A stretch of DNA of 64,000 nucleotides from Embiotoca jacksoni (Eukaryota; Chordata; Actinopteri; Embiotocidae). The translations under genes and the position numbers were made by a program. The stretch is from assembly GCA_022577435.1 (NCBI GenBank), contig JAKOON010000021.1:722501-786500 (forward strand), given 5' to 3'. Below, piece by piece: positions 52,720 to 64,000 of this stretch. The notes beneath the pieces were generated by a model. It was not told the DNA's origin. It worked only from the letters and a program-made list of their open reading frames with translations, and did no database searches. Each line of letters starts with the position of its first letter. Position 1 is the stretch's first letter.

Positions 52720-54045
52720 ATTAACTCAACACTTTGATCGCAAAGTACATGTATTCCACGTGTTATGTTGTTTACAAGCAGATTTGTTTGAAAACCTCTT
52801 AATGTGCATATAAAATATAGACCCTTTCTGTAATGCCCACTTGATGTACACCGATGAAAGCCCGGTCAAAGGAAGAAGCACACATGGGGTTGGCAGGTTT
52901 GTTTGTGGAGATAGAAAAGGACATTTTGAATGGTGAAATCTCTGCTGCTAAAGTGATTAATTGAAGAGTAGATGTTTAGATTAAGGTTTTGTGTAATGTT
53001 AAGTCAGAGAAATATCTTGCTCAATTTCTTACCTCTGCTGTTGTTTCTCATTTCCAATCTTCTTCTTCTGATTTTACAGGCGGTTGGTCAACTGATTTTG
53101 TGTGCGTTACTGCCACCAACGGATCCGGAGTATTAGACTAAATACACACCCTTTCTGAAACACCTCTCGAGGAAGCGGTTATTCAAATTGAAGATAGAGT
53201 CGATGGCCTCGACTGCGATTCGTAAACGGTCTTAAATAGCTTAAGAGCGAAATGTGCCACTGTAAGTCTCAAGAGATCCAGCATAACAGCGAAACGAGGC
53301 TTAATCTGGTCCGGTCGATGCGTCCGGCCTTAATCTCGTTTCCCTATTGCCAAAGCGTGGCTGCGTAGGTGCAGCTGGGTCAAGCCAGGTGAGCGACAAG
53401 CTCTGCGCTTACACAAAGTAAGACTTGCGCGTTCACGAGGCGAGGCCTCCCCCCGTTGAGTGGCGGGTCGGGAGGGTTAATGGGAGCTGCTGCTCGGGAC
53501 CCCTCGCGTCGCCCGCGGGCCGCAGTTGTCCTGGTCTGTTCGTGACGGAGCCTCGAGCCTCCTGCATTAAACCAGCTGCTCCCGGTCGTCCCAACGCCAG
53601 CAGCTTTAAATATTTACGTTATTTCATTGCGTCTGTGTCAGAGTTGTTCGTCTCAGCGACGCGCGCTCTGCACAACGTCGTGACGAGAGCGCCTGAAATG
53701 TCTGATAAAACATGTTAAAAAAACAACAACAACAACAACGTGTTTTTGCATTTGAAAACAGCAACAAAAAAAATGCAAAGTACGCATGAAATGTATTTGA
53801 GGAGCTAAAATGTTCCAAGACAAGGGTGTCGGTCCTTCAAGCTCGTGTCTAAAACGCAGCTCAATCGGTATCAACTGCCAAAGACCCCCGCTGTCCTGAA
53901 CAAACACAAAGACAGCGTACGCCTATAAATAAACGATGCTCCACTTACTTATTCGCGTTTCTGAAAACACTGCTTCTTAACTGCAGCAATCCAGTGGCGT
54001 ACAGTTAAAACTGCGATGTGTCTAAAGAGGCTTGATACAAGATGA

Positions 54046-54083
<38 letters not shown>

Positions 54084-55320
54084 GCCAGCGTGGTTCTGAG
54101 CGTGTATACAGATTCAGGTCAGACTTTGAAAAGAGATGAAACACTGAAGCCATCTTAATAAGAGATGCTCTCCAGAGCTCGCTGGGAGAGAGATGCTGTC
54201 AAAATAAAAGGAATTGGATATCACAGGTTTAATGATTTCACTGTCAGAATGAATGATGGCAGAGTGTGAAGATATGAGGGAAAAATAAAGGAGTCTGATG
54301 GTGCGAAAACTCCGTCTGACATGTTAGCGGCTTCATCCAGCCATTCCCGCAATACAGTCATCATCGCGCTCTTCACTTTGGGCGGATTGCATTTATATCA
54401 CTGAATGGACCACGCGTATCATATAATGGGGGAATCAAAGACGTGTGCCATCCGGTGGAAAAAAAACTCATCTGTCTAACAGTCCTGACACATTTCGGTT
54501 TCTCTTTTGGACACCCCCCCCCCCCCACCACCACCACCACCACCACCCTCCAGCCCCCTCCCCCCCTCCGAGAGGCTCCAGAAGATGCAGAACATCCTCA
54601 GCGGGTGTCGCGAGGCCGGCGCTTACACGGTTTCTCCGAGCGTCAGAAGATATGCAGAAAGGCTAAAAGAGACCGACACAATTTCGAGGAGTCGCTGGTA
54701 CGGCTGAGCGAAAGCTCAGAGTGCCCTGTTCACTCCAGTGAATACGGGTATCCTCTGGCAAGTGCAGAGTTTGGATAAGCACAGCTTCCTGCCAGCAGCA
54801 GAGATTAAAGTTGTGTGTTTAGAAGAGGATGGCAGGGAAACCGGCTGGGTGGAAGTTTTCCCCACAGGCGGAGAACGTGGCGGCTAAGGTCAGGGGCCCC
54901 CGCCACATCACAGCCCTAAAAATATCCTCCGCATTTGATGCCCGTCGCGGAGCGGTTATACAATCTGTGCCCCGACTCGAGCCTGCCAGAACTAAACCTT
55001 ACCGTGTTCTGCCTTTGAGGGCTTTCTCGCAACAAGCTGCCAGAACGATGAAAACCAAATTCTCGAGTTAGGGAAACGAAGGACTTCGATCTGTCGGTGA
55101 GTGGTATTGAAGACGCATGTTGAAAAACGGTAAACAAAACTGTGCATTTTTTTTTTTTTTATGACTGCAGACGGAGGGAGGCGAGAGGTGGTGGTGGTGG
55201 TGGGGGGTGGGGGGGGAGGGGGCGAGAGGGGAAAAAAACAAACAAAAAAAACACAAGTGTGGTATTTCTTTTTCTCCTTAAGCACATAAATCGTGTGTGA
55301 AAGGAAGCCACAGTGAGAAA
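52683..55320. other. Spacer upstream of dusp29, no gene supported
   Basis: Contains A-runs at 52687-52716 and 54047-54080, a C-run with (CCA)n at about 54513-54548 and a GC-richer part at 53400-53720. A frame at 54580-54708 (KMQNILSGCREAGAYTVSP) has protein-like composition but no recognised family. An acceptor-like CTCCTTAAG at about 55271-55279 suggests that dusp29 may have an upstream untranslated exon. Confidence 0.45.
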
Positions 55321-56138
55321 ATGGCTTCTCGCAAGTCGAAGACTGGCACCAAGATAAATGTTGCGAAAGCAGCAGAGGAACCCGGTCCAGCGGATGATTA
55401 TGTCACACCTGGGAGCTACGAGCTGGAGAAAATTCTCAACCGCGGGACTGTGGCTTACACTCACGTCAACGAGGTCTGGCCTAACGTCTACGTCGGGGAC
55501 GAGTAAGTACGAAACACAAATCGCTGAAACCGAGTAAGAGAACGGAGGAGGGTTCTAATGACGTCCGCTCCGGCTCGTCGCAGGCAGACCGCGAAGGACA
55601 AGCACAACCTGAAGAGGCTGGGGATTACGCACGTCCTGAACGCAGCGGAGGGGACGTGGAACAACGTGGACACCGGAGCCGGTTACTACGGCGACACGGA
55701 CATCGTCTACTCCGGCGTGGTGGCCGAGGACGTCCCCGCCTTCGACCTGAGCCAGCACTTCTTCTCCGCCGCACGGTTCATCCAGGAGACGCTGAGCGTC
55801 CCTCAGAGTAAGACCATTTCCGCAGCAGACCCTTTTTGGTTTCGTTGGCTACAAGCCGCCGGCCGCGTTAAAACCGATACCCCCCCCCCCCCCCCCCCCC
55901 CCCCGCTTTCATTTCTCCTCCAGACAAACTGCTGGTGCACTGCGTGATGGGGAGGAGCCGCTCCGCCACGCTCGTCCTCGCCTACCTGATGATCTGCCAG
56001 GACATGACGGTGGTCGACGCCATCGAGCGCGTGAAAACCCGCCGGCGGATCATCCCCAACTGGGGCTTCCTGAAACAGCTGAGGGAGCTGGACCGGCGCC
56101 TGCTGGAGAAAAGGAAAGACTCCACGGAGGAGAGGTGA
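55321..56138 (+). CDS. dusp29: Dual specificity phosphatase 29 (DUPD1)
   Basis: Three coding exons, 55321-55502, 55584-55807 and 55924-56138, encode 206 residues (mammalian about 220). Exon 1 has the DUPD1-type leader DYVTPGSYELEKILNRG before THVNEVWPNVYVGDE. The acid loop is VVAEDVPAFDLS. The active site HCVMGRSRS has Cys142 and Arg148. The C-terminus is a charged tail after FLKQLRELDRRLL. In mammals this muscle-enriched phosphatase acts on MAPK and AMPK signalling. It is the last member of the tandem and lies next to kat6b, as in other vertebrates. Intron 2 ends with a 25-C run (55880-55904) just before the acceptor. The frame opens at an ATG 24 bp further up (55297); the ATG at 55321 is preferred because its N-terminus looks like the family. 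Confidence 0.95.
55880..55904. repeat. Poly-C run (25 C) before dusp29 exon 3
   Basis: It forms most of the polypyrimidine tract of the dusp29 intron 2 acceptor. Length is likely variable or misassembled. Confidence 0.9.
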
Positions 56139-56144
56139 CTGTCG

Positions 56145-56830
56145 GCGAGTCTCGGGTCGGCGGAGACGCGTCGCCGGGTTGAGGACGAGTCCCGAGTCCC
56201 GGGCATTTCGGGGCAAACCTCAAGTGTAAAATCATTTGAAACAAGTCGGCTCTCGGGTCGGTTGAGGGGGGGGGGGAGCTGGTCGAGCGCCGGGCGCGTT
56301 GAAAGTCGAGACGAGTCCAATTTCGAGTCCAAAAGTAATTCGAGACGAGTCCGAGTCAAGTCTGGAGTCCGTCGGGGCAAATCTGAAGCCGAGTTTAAAG
56401 TCATTTAAAAACGAGGCCGAGTCGTAAGCAATTTGAGTCCAAGTCCAAGTCGCGTGTCAAGTCGAGCTCTCATCGCAGGAAGTCTGACAGGCAAGTCACT
56501 GTGGACGGGTCAAGTCTCAAATACCGCGAGACAAATCCAAGCTAAACGTCTCGTCATTGAAGTCCAGGTCTGCGAACCCCGATCGTTTTTGCAGCATTCA
56601 ATAACTTGCATAATAAAATATTCACTGCGTGTGCCCATGAAAAAAACCCATTTGTTGTTGTTGTTTGTTGTTGTTGTTTTTTTTGCCGTGGGGAATTCTA
56701 CCAGGTAAAACCTCGACGACGTCCGGCTGCGAAGTTTTCACGCCGAGCCCAAGTTTTTCCTTCAGTTGAAATCTCGCGTGAAAACGAAGTCTCGGAAGAG
56801 TCGAGTTGAAATCGAGTTTCCTTTTTTAAA
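56145..56830. repeat. Degenerate GAGTC/AAGTC tandem array
   Basis: Motifs such as GAGTCCAAGTCCAAGTCGCG, CGAGTCAAGTCTGGAGTCC and AAGTCTCGGAAGAGTC recur at roughly 5-11-bp spacing across about 0.7 kb, starting right after the dusp29 stop. The array is old and diverged and probably makes up much of the dusp29 3' UTR. AATAAA near 56611 could be its poly-A signal. Confidence 0.65.
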
Positions 56831-57029
56831 AACTCGCGCCTTTTTATTTTAAATTTAAAAAATTTTTTTTTTACTCTAAACTACTTTTCCGCCCGAGCGA
56901 ACGGCCGCCCCGGATTAACGAGAAGCCCTTTTTTTTTTTTTTTTTTTTTTTTTCCCGGGATCGCACCGCCGCGTCCCGCGCCGCGCTTCAAGGCTCGGCG
57001 GTGCGTTCGAATTGAAAGGAGAACAAATC
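56831..57029. other. Gap between dusp29 and kat6b tails
   Basis: Low-complexity sequence with T-runs (56931-56953) and a GC-rich patch between two convergent 3' ends. No gene seen. Confidence 0.5.
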
Positions 57030-58398
57030 AAGTACATGGTCAATCATAATTTATTCTTATGCTAAAATGTACAGCATTTTAAGTGACTGACAAAAGGAGA
57101 AAAGTCATAAATACAAGAATGTCATTCTGTCCGATTTGTGTGCACATAGCCAGGTATCCCCTCCCCTCCCCTCCTCTCCCCCCCCCTCCCCCCTCCCCCC
57201 CACCATCCCGTTCTCACCAGCAACTCTGTACAGGTACAAAGGCTACAAAAAGAGCAATATAAACAAAAACACAAGTACAAGTTGCGTTTTACATGCAATC
57301 CATTAGCTTAGTTTGGTCTATTCACAGGCTCTATTCTTCTACACTTCGGTAAAATATAAATCCCAACATTTTATAAAGATAGAAAACAAATCTACAGATG
57401 GAATGAAAACGTAGCTTTTTTTTTTTTTTTTTCTTTCTTTTTTTTTTTTAAAAGGCATTATGTAAAATATTGACTTTGGACTAAATTTATATCTTCTTTA
57501 TTGTTATTCGTCGTTATAATCATTTAGTTCTTTTTTTTTTTTTTAAATTCTGCCACACTTCTGGACATTTGGAAATGTTTCAGAATTTTCAGGGTACAAA
57601 CACTGAGATATGCTTCGTTATTTTTTGACAGAAATCAGTCTGCTTTATTAAACAGAAAGCTGCCTCAAGGAGATCTGTTACAAAAGACTTCAGAATTATA
57701 CATACATAGCAATAAAACCTCTCAAAACCAAAAAAAAAAAAAAACAACAGAAAAACAGGACTAAGTTTACATTTTTTTTTTTACATTATTAGAATTAACA
57801 AAATATAGTTTTTATCTTTCTCCCTGCGGAGGGAAACCTAATAAAAGGCCAGATATTTTTGAAAATGGCTTGCTATTTAAGCACAACACTTGTACAGTAC
57901 TACTCAATGCACTGTCACTAACAAGAGACTGAAGCATGCTAGTTGTCACTTTACAAAATAAGTACAATAATTTAAATATACAAAGGCATGAGTATAGTAC
58001 AAACTAATTGTCAGCACTGTTAGACAGGTACACTGAACAGGTTCAAACAGCCACTATTCTCCACTTGTAGCAGGCACATTTAATGGCTTCGTTTGAGTAG
58101 CTGCTACACGACTGCAAGACCGCTGATGAAATCTCTACCTCGGAACTCTGAACCCGCCCGGCCTAAAAGACACATCAGAGACACTGACACTAATTAAATA
58201 GATTTTCATCGTAATGATGTAAGGCTTCCCCCGTCTGGAGGAACAAAAATACTTTTTTTTTTTTTTTTTTAATTTTTTTTTTTTTTTAACATTAGCTTCA
58301 AAGTTTACTCACTGATGAACATTTTTGCATTCTTTCCAAGTGCTGCTGCTGGTTTTTAAGTAATAAAACGATAACAAAAGGAATCCCCACCCCCCCCC

Positions 58399-58429
<31 letters not shown>

Positions 58430-58505
58430 AGAAAACAAGGCCAGATCAGTGCATCTTCAAACAGCAAAATGCACGTGAGAAGAACCAGCTCGGTCCTGCG
58501 GAGAG
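57030..58505 (-). other. kat6b: kat6b 3' UTR
   Basis: About 1.5 kb follows the kat6b stop on the minus strand. A canonical poly-A signal AATAAA (TTTATT on plus, 57050-57055) sits at its far end, about 20 bp before the proposed cleavage point. The sequence is AU-rich with several long homopolymers, including T-rich tracts at about 58251-58286 and an A-run at 58399-58427. No other exon is seen. Confidence 0.7.
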
Positions 58506-61500
58506 TTACCGCCTGATGAAAGGCCCTTTCAGGGACTGCTTGGACATGCCTGTGTTCATGTAACCATGGTGACCAGCTGGAGTGTACACCATGTTGCCAT
58601 GTGGTGGAGCCTGCATGGGCTGCTGGGGGTATGGCTGTGTTCCCATCATGCCCATCTGCATAGAGTACTGGGGTGACTGGTTCATATAGGCATGGTTGCC
58701 ATGGTAGCTGCTGTTCATCATGGGCTGGCTCATGCTGTAGCCGTTCATGGCGTTGAGGGAGGGCATGTTCATGGAGTTGACATTGTAGGCCGGCGCCGGC
58801 ATGATGTTCATGCTCATGTTCATGCGCGGCATGGCGGCCAGCGTCCTGGACGGCGCCTGCATGGCGACCGTCTGCGGCGGCCGGGCGTACATCTGCTGCT
58901 GGTGGTGGGACAGCGGGGCCGACTTGGAGCGCGCGGAGATGTGATTCTTGGGGGCCATCTGGGGCTGGATCCGCTGCGACGGAGGGATGCCCATGTTGCG
59001 CTGCAGCATCATGGCCGGCGGCGAGCCGAGGTTCGGGGGCGGGGTCATGGCGGCCTGCACCTGCGGGTTGGGGACTCGGTGCGGCGTCTGGGACAGGGAC
59101 ACCAGGCCCGAGTGCTGCGACGACAGCGAGGCGGTGTTCGCGTACGACGTGATGGGGTGCGAGGCCGAGTGGTTGAAAGGCAGCGAGTGCGGGTGGTCGA
59201 TGAACGTGTTGGTGAACTGCTGCAGTTTGGCCAGGCTGAGGCCGGGCGACTGGGGGTAGTGGCCGCCGCCGTACTCCCCCTGGTGGTTGATCCTCTCGTA
59301 GAGGGCGAAGTTGGAGTTGCCCGATTCGGGGATGTCTGCCAGCTGCATCGTGGTGGTGAAATTGGTGGGTATGGCGCACTGGGCCATGGGCTGCTGCTGG
59401 CTGTGCTGACTGTGTTGATTGTGGAGGCTATGCTGAGAGTGCTGATTGTGCTGGCTGAGCTGATTGTGCTGCAGGTGGTGATTGTGGTGGAGACTATGCT
59501 GGTTGTGGGGATTGTGTTGACTGTGCTGCGTCAGCTGATTGTGAGGACCGTGTTGATTGTGTTGGCCGTGTTGATTGTGCGGGCCGTGCCTGCTGTGGGT
59601 GGCGGCGTGTTGACCGTGTTGGCTGTGCTGGCTCCGCTGGCTGTGTTGACTGTGCTGGTTGTGCTGGCCGTTGCTGCTGGGGGGCCTCTCCACCACCACG
59701 CAGCCCTGCGGCGACTTGACGTTGCAGTGCGGCGGCGAGCTCAGGCTGTTCTGCTGGATCATCCCGCAGCCGCCCGGGTTGACGGCGGCCATTTGCTGGC
59801 TCACGGCGCAGCTGCTCTGGGGCAGGCCGCTGGTGGGGATGCTGCCGTAGGAGCAGCTGTTCTGGGAGGGGCCCGCCCCGCAGATGCTGCCCCCCATGGT
59901 GGAGTCGTAGCTGCTGGGGTTCTCGTAGTTCTCCGTGGTGCTCTCGATGCTGCCCAGGTCGCTGAAGCCGCTGTCCACCACCTGCTGCGAGTGGTCCGAC
60001 ACCGACGGCACGTCCATCATGGGGCTCGTCTCCATGTTGTGGAGCGAGGGCACCGAGATGGCGCTGTGGTCGGGGCTGATCTGAGTGTAGCCGCTCTCCA
60101 GGATGGAGACGGCCGGGCTGTTCACGGAGCGCACCGATTGGCTGGGGTGGGACTGCGCGGAGGAAAGGGGGCTGCTGTGGTCCGACTGGGGGCAGTCGTC
60201 CAGCGACGCGAGCCGGGGGCTCTGGGCCACGTGGGCGTAAGTCTGCAGGTTCCTGCAGGGCTCCTGGCTCTCCGCGCAGTCCTGGAACACGTTCTCTCGC
60301 TCGGTCTCCCGCGTCAGAGACTGAACGGCTTGGGCCGTCTCCGAGTCGATCTCCGCGCAGACCGGGGGGTCCTCCCTCAGCGCGGCGCCGAGCGCCGCCG
60401 CCTCGGCGGGCGGAGGAGGAGGCTGGTGGCCCGCGCGGGGACTGGGCGCGCTCTCCTCCTCCTCCTCCTCCTCCTCCTCCTCCTCCGACTCGGAGTCGAC
60501 GGGGTTATCCGAGTCCGCGGCCGCTATCGAAGCGACCGCCGCCGCTTCGGGCGACGGCGGCGATGCCGTCGTTTCCGTCGCTGCGTCCTGGGCGCTTTCT
60601 GCCGCGGTCGCCGGCTCCTCGTCGCGACACGACACCGTCGAAACCTGCTGACTCATCTCAGAGTCATTGTCTTCTTTTGGATCTAAAAAATCTGGGGTGC
60701 ATTTGGGCAATGAGTCTTTTGAACTCTGATCCAACTCGTCCGCGCCGCTCTCCGGTGCCGCCATCTTGCTGTGGCTGTCATCTTCATCATCTGCATCCTG
60801 ATCTTCTATTTGAGCTCTCTGCTCTTCCTCTTCCTCCTCTTCCTCCTCCCCCTCCTCCTCCTCCTCCTCATTGTCATTCTCCAGTGACGCGGCGCCCTCC
60901 GCGCTGCGCTCCGTGTCTTTGGCCGGGGAGTCCCGCTCGCGGTCGCTCCCCAGCGGGTCGTCTTCGGGCGGTTCCGGGGAGTCGACCGTGTCCGCGGGCT
61001 GAGGGGACGCGGCGGCGGGGGATGCGGCGGGTGAACACGCCGGAGAGGCCGCCGGCGATCCTTCGGGGGAGCTCGACTTCTGGGAGCCGTGGTCGGCGGG
61101 ACTCGGGGGCTCTGGCGGGAGCCTCTCCAGCGTTGTGTCCGGACTCGCCGGTCCCCTGCCCGCTTTGCTGCCCTCATCTGCACTGACGATGTCCTGGTCC
61201 GGCTCCGCCTTCGCCTCCTCGGCCTCAATGTGGTGCTGCTCTGGCTCCATCGGAGTTTCGGGGGGCGTGTAGAGGTTCAGCTTGAAGCCCATCTTGCGCT
61301 CGTTCTTTAGCCTCCATTTGGGAGGGCCGCGTTTCACTCCTTTGGGCCAGCCTTTCTTCCGTTTCACTGGGCGGAGATTGCCGGGTCTCTTGGAGATAAC
61401 GCTGGCTCCTGCAGATCAACGATAGAATAAACAAAAAAGCTTTCACTGTATCGCCATTAAGGTAGAGCAACCTGCTGTAAAACACGCTTTGGAGAAATAA

Positions 61501-64000
61501 CGTCTCAAATATGAAGTGGAAATAGAAATGGAAAGAAATACCTTCTTTCCAGTGTTCAAGCTTGTCTTTCTGAGCATTTTTCTCCAGCCTCGGGCGACCT
61601 CTCCGGCGTTTCATTGGTGTGGTTGGTGTCTTATCCTTGTGTGCCTCCTCCTCCTCCTCCTCCTCCTCCTCTTCCTCCTGCATCTCGCCCACTCGGCAGG
61701 TGCGTTCCAGCAGTGGCATGGGACGCTCATCCTCCGAGTTTTCGAACGGCTCGTTCAGCACCTCTGTCGTCTCAGAGATGGTTTCTGTTGTCACGCTGCT
61801 GTTTATTCGCTTTCTTTTACGCCCTCTCTTCTTGAGAACGATGGTCCTCTGAAAGACAAATTAAAAAGAAGAACCAATGTAAACAAAATAAAACCTTCGC
61901 AGAGCCGAGTGGCGTTGTTTAAAAACTAGGGCACTGGGTGGATGACCTCCATGAAAAATCATTCAGGCTTCTGTGCTAAATGCGAAATGTTTAAAACCCA
62001 CACTGCAAGACTAAATGTTTGAGCAATGCAGCCCGGTGTGGAAAACCACAAATTAGAAAGGCAGAGTAAGCAGAAACCGCAGTCTATATTTTACATTCTC
62101 CAGTTGTTTCCCACCGACTGCTCACGACTGAACCGCTCTCCTCTCCGAAATCCTCCACGAGAAGAATGTGAAATCAATACTGTAACTAATGCACTAAATA
62201 AACTCCAACGGCCACTGTCATTCCTTTCTGGTTTTCCGTGCTGTTTTGGTTGAGAAGGTCTCCTTGACATCATGCAGCCGCCTGTAATCTCATCTCCAGC
62301 ACAAGGGGGCAGTGCCATATAGACGGAACAGATGTGAGAAGCACGGAGGAGGGCGGTAAATTAACCATGACCATTGACAATAGTACAAGGTTTAGCCTGC
62401 ACAGTCTCGACACCAGGAGTGAAAACACAATCTATTATCTACAGCTGCAGGCACACAGGGAGGCTCCAGATGACAGGGGGAAGCCACTGAACCCTACACT
62501 GAATTCATGAATATTTATCAAACCTTTCCATCCCCAAGTACACAACATGGTCCCTAATGAAGGAAAATATCCAGCCATACATTCGGTTCCACTTTGTCCC
62601 CGAATAAAACTCCGGACTACCGAAGAGATCGTCGGCGCTGGGGACACGGGGAGCGGGAGAAGGGCGATTCACGTCAGCGTGCACGAAAAGTCACCTTTCT
62701 CTTGGCTGCAAGCATCGCGTGGGCTTTTGTCAGGATGGGCGGCGAGCCGTCGGAGTCCTCGTCTTCGTCTTCGTCGTCGTCGTCGGCCTCGTCGTCGCTC
62801 GCTTCCTCCAGCTGCTGGATGCGTCTGGTCCAGGAAGTTGCCGGCCGGCGTTCGTAGGTCCTGTAGGGAACCTTGCAGTGGACCTTGGTGAGCGGTTGCC
62901 TGCTCCCGTGAGTCATCAAGAAGCCCTCTCTCTCCTCCTTCTCCCAACAACTGGCCTGCTCCTTCAGCCGCTCAGCCTGGTGATTAAACAGACAAGACGC
63001 GTTAGCTCCGGGAGAGCAGGGGAGGCCAACGGCAAAACAAGAGGTTGGAATATAACATCGTGACAAAGGAGTCACCGCAGGTTTCTCGCGGTGGTGAGAG
63101 CGGCGTCCCGATCGCATGTCTGTCCCGTCGTGACGGGAAAGTTATCCGTTAAGCAGCCGCGGGAAGATTGCATTTCATGGAATATTCAGCACTATTAATT
63201 ATGTAGTGAACTGATTTAGGGCAATTTTGCACCACATTAGATGCCTGCTGACAGCGGGAAGGCCTTTCCCCGTTAACGGCCTCTATTTGAACTCCCCAGC
63301 TCATCAAACAAACATTCGCCAACAGCATTGCGGGCGAGTGTAAACAAATAACCAGTGTCTCCTGAACAAAGAAACATACATCCATCTCTGCCTCTCTCTC
63401 CTCCTCAGACAGCACGGCGTTCAGAGTTGTGGACGGTGTCCAGCGCAGGGCGTCCGGGTCCACCTCGTTCTGACGTGGGTGAGCCCTCAGCTGCTCCGTG
63501 TGCCTCTGAATCAGTCGTTCCCTTCTGATCAATACAATCCTGGGGTCACAGTGAGAAAAAGCGCACGAGTTCACAACAAAGGGAAGCACAAGCCGGGGGT
63601 AGATGGAGGGTGATGTGCGGTTAAATAGGAGCACAAAAGACGGGCTCTTTGGGACAGCAGGTGCTCCGTGTCCTTGGGGGTGCTTAACCTGACTTACTTC
63701 TGTCAATATTCAGCGGCATTAATGGATATGCTGTTAAAAATACCCGCTGGCCTGGATAAGTCAGACGGCATACAGAAGCGGCAGCGCAGGCTGAAGGAGA
63801 CTGTGGCTCGGAAACTGACCTGCCATCCTGTCTGTCAATCATGCCGAGCTGCTGGAGAGTAGCGGCGATGTCGTGTGGACACATCCCAGTGGCCCTGCTT
63901 ATTCCTTTAACACTGATGTGTTTATCTGGGTGCTTATAAAGGTGCTCCAGTATGACACTTTTCCAATATGCCAGGTAGGATAAGCGACCCAGATCTGACA
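58506..64000 (-). CDS. kat6b: Histone acetyltransferase KAT6B, C-terminal part
   Basis: Five exons on the minus strand, the first cut by the window edge: 63820-64000, 63380-63539, 62695-62976, 61542-61848 and 58506-61408. The edge exon encodes the end of the MYST acetyltransferase domain (SYLAYWKSVILEHLYKHP, then ISRATGMCPHDIAATL). Next come VDPDALRWTP and SEEEREAE, an Asp/Glu-rich tract, and the conserved INSSVTTETISETTEVLNEP. The large last exon holds TGFKLNLYTPPETPMEP-like wording, an acidic Glu tract, the serine-rich block SVRSVNSPAVSILESGY, and the Met-rich activation domain ending SKQSLKGPFIRR. KAT6B is the catalytic subunit of the BRPF-ING5-MEAF6 complex, acetylating histone H3 in the nucleus. 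A 92-residue Gln-His repeat at 59391-59666 is unusual. The N-terminal PHD fingers and most of the MYST domain lie beyond the edge. Confidence 0.97.
59391..59666 (-). repeat. kat6b: In-frame 9-bp coding minisatellite (Gln-His-x) in kat6b
   Basis: Ninety-two codons read mainly as Q-H-S, Q-H-N or Q-H-G triplets, lying between the PPSSNG and QPMAQC parts of the SM region. The period is 9 bp with scattered substitutions (QRS, PHN, QLT), so it is translated and tolerated. The flanking protein is close to mammalian KAT6B, which as I recall it lacks this tract. Confidence 0.85.
60447..60488 (-). repeat. kat6b: Poly-Glu coding triplet tract in kat6b
   Basis: A run of GAG codons (CTC/TCC triplets on plus) encodes an uninterrupted Glu stretch followed by SAPSPRAG. 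Similar acidic tracts occur at about 60818-60870 and 61645-61678. Acidic tracts are a normal feature of KAT6B; the pure triplets suggest length variation. Confidence 0.8.

Noticed and set aside
58309..59379. 356-codon minus-strand frame overlapping the kat6b end
   Set aside because: It is in another frame of the same exon, with Pro/His-rich shadow translation; the kat6b frame is clearly the coding one.
58692..60686. 664-codon open frame on the plus strand opposite kat6b
   Set aside because: It is the complement of the GC-rich kat6b last exon. The absence of stops follows from codon use of the real gene, and the peptide is a low-complexity His/Arg/Val mix.
1..64000. tRNA, rRNA or known microRNA genes
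   Set aside because: None was recognised by eye. A covariance-model search would be needed to exclude them.

Overview
This is nuclear DNA from a bony fish. It carries spliced vertebrate genes with short introns and GT-AG boundaries, long CA/TG microsatellites, many poly-A/T runs, and dispersed repeats of the kind common in teleosts. Compact introns and repeat style suggest a spiny-rayed (percomorph) teleost; the species cannot be read from the sequence. The gene order comtd1 - vdac2 - samd8 - dusp13 cluster - dusp29 - kat6b is the conserved vertebrate block found on human 10q22, so orthology is supported by both protein sequence and synteny.

Layout. 1-20.6 kb: no protein-coding gene that I can support; AT-rich, with a piggyBac-type MITE, a minisatellite and at least two stretches that look like conserved non-coding (enhancer-like) DNA. 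In vertebrates the gene beyond comtd1 is usually znf503, which sits in a regulatory desert. 21.2-26.8 kb (+): comtd1, seven coding exons. 28.0-31.6 kb (-): vdac2, eight coding exons plus a 5' untranslated exon, convergent with comtd1. 33.5-38.2 kb (-): samd8, five coding exons plus a 5' untranslated exon. 38.5-56.1 kb (+): a tandem cluster of atypical dual-specificity phosphatases: two muscle-type (MDSP/DUSP13A-like) genes, one testis/muscle-type (TMDP/DUSP13B) gene, a decayed fifth copy, and dusp29. All intact copies share a three-coding-exon plan with identical intron phases and the HC-x5-R active site at the start of exon 3. 57.0-64.0 kb (-): the 3' part of kat6b, from the end of the MYST acetyltransferase domain to the stop codon; the gene continues past the right edge.

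Function. The genes are not an operon and mostly act separately: a predicted membrane-anchored O-methyltransferase, the outer-mitochondrial-membrane channel, an ER ceramide phosphoethanolamine synthase, muscle/testis protein phosphatases and a chromatin acetyltransferase. samd8 and the first dusp gene are divergent, with about 300 bp between the estimated samd8 5' end and the dusp start codon, so they probably share a promoter.

Most notable observations: (1) a relic phosphatase between dusp13b and dusp29 that still shows all three exons but has lost the catalytic loop through a net deletion of about 38 bp; (2) a 92-residue Gln-His repeat in kat6b that I do not recall from the mammalian protein; (3) an upstream ORF whose stop overlaps the start codon of the first dusp gene; (4) a piggyBac-type hairpin MITE next to a lone terminal repeat; (5) a dispersed repeat carrying a perfect DR1 nuclear-receptor site beside dusp13b. 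All exon borders were read by eye from splice signals, reading frame and family similarity, with no alignment run.
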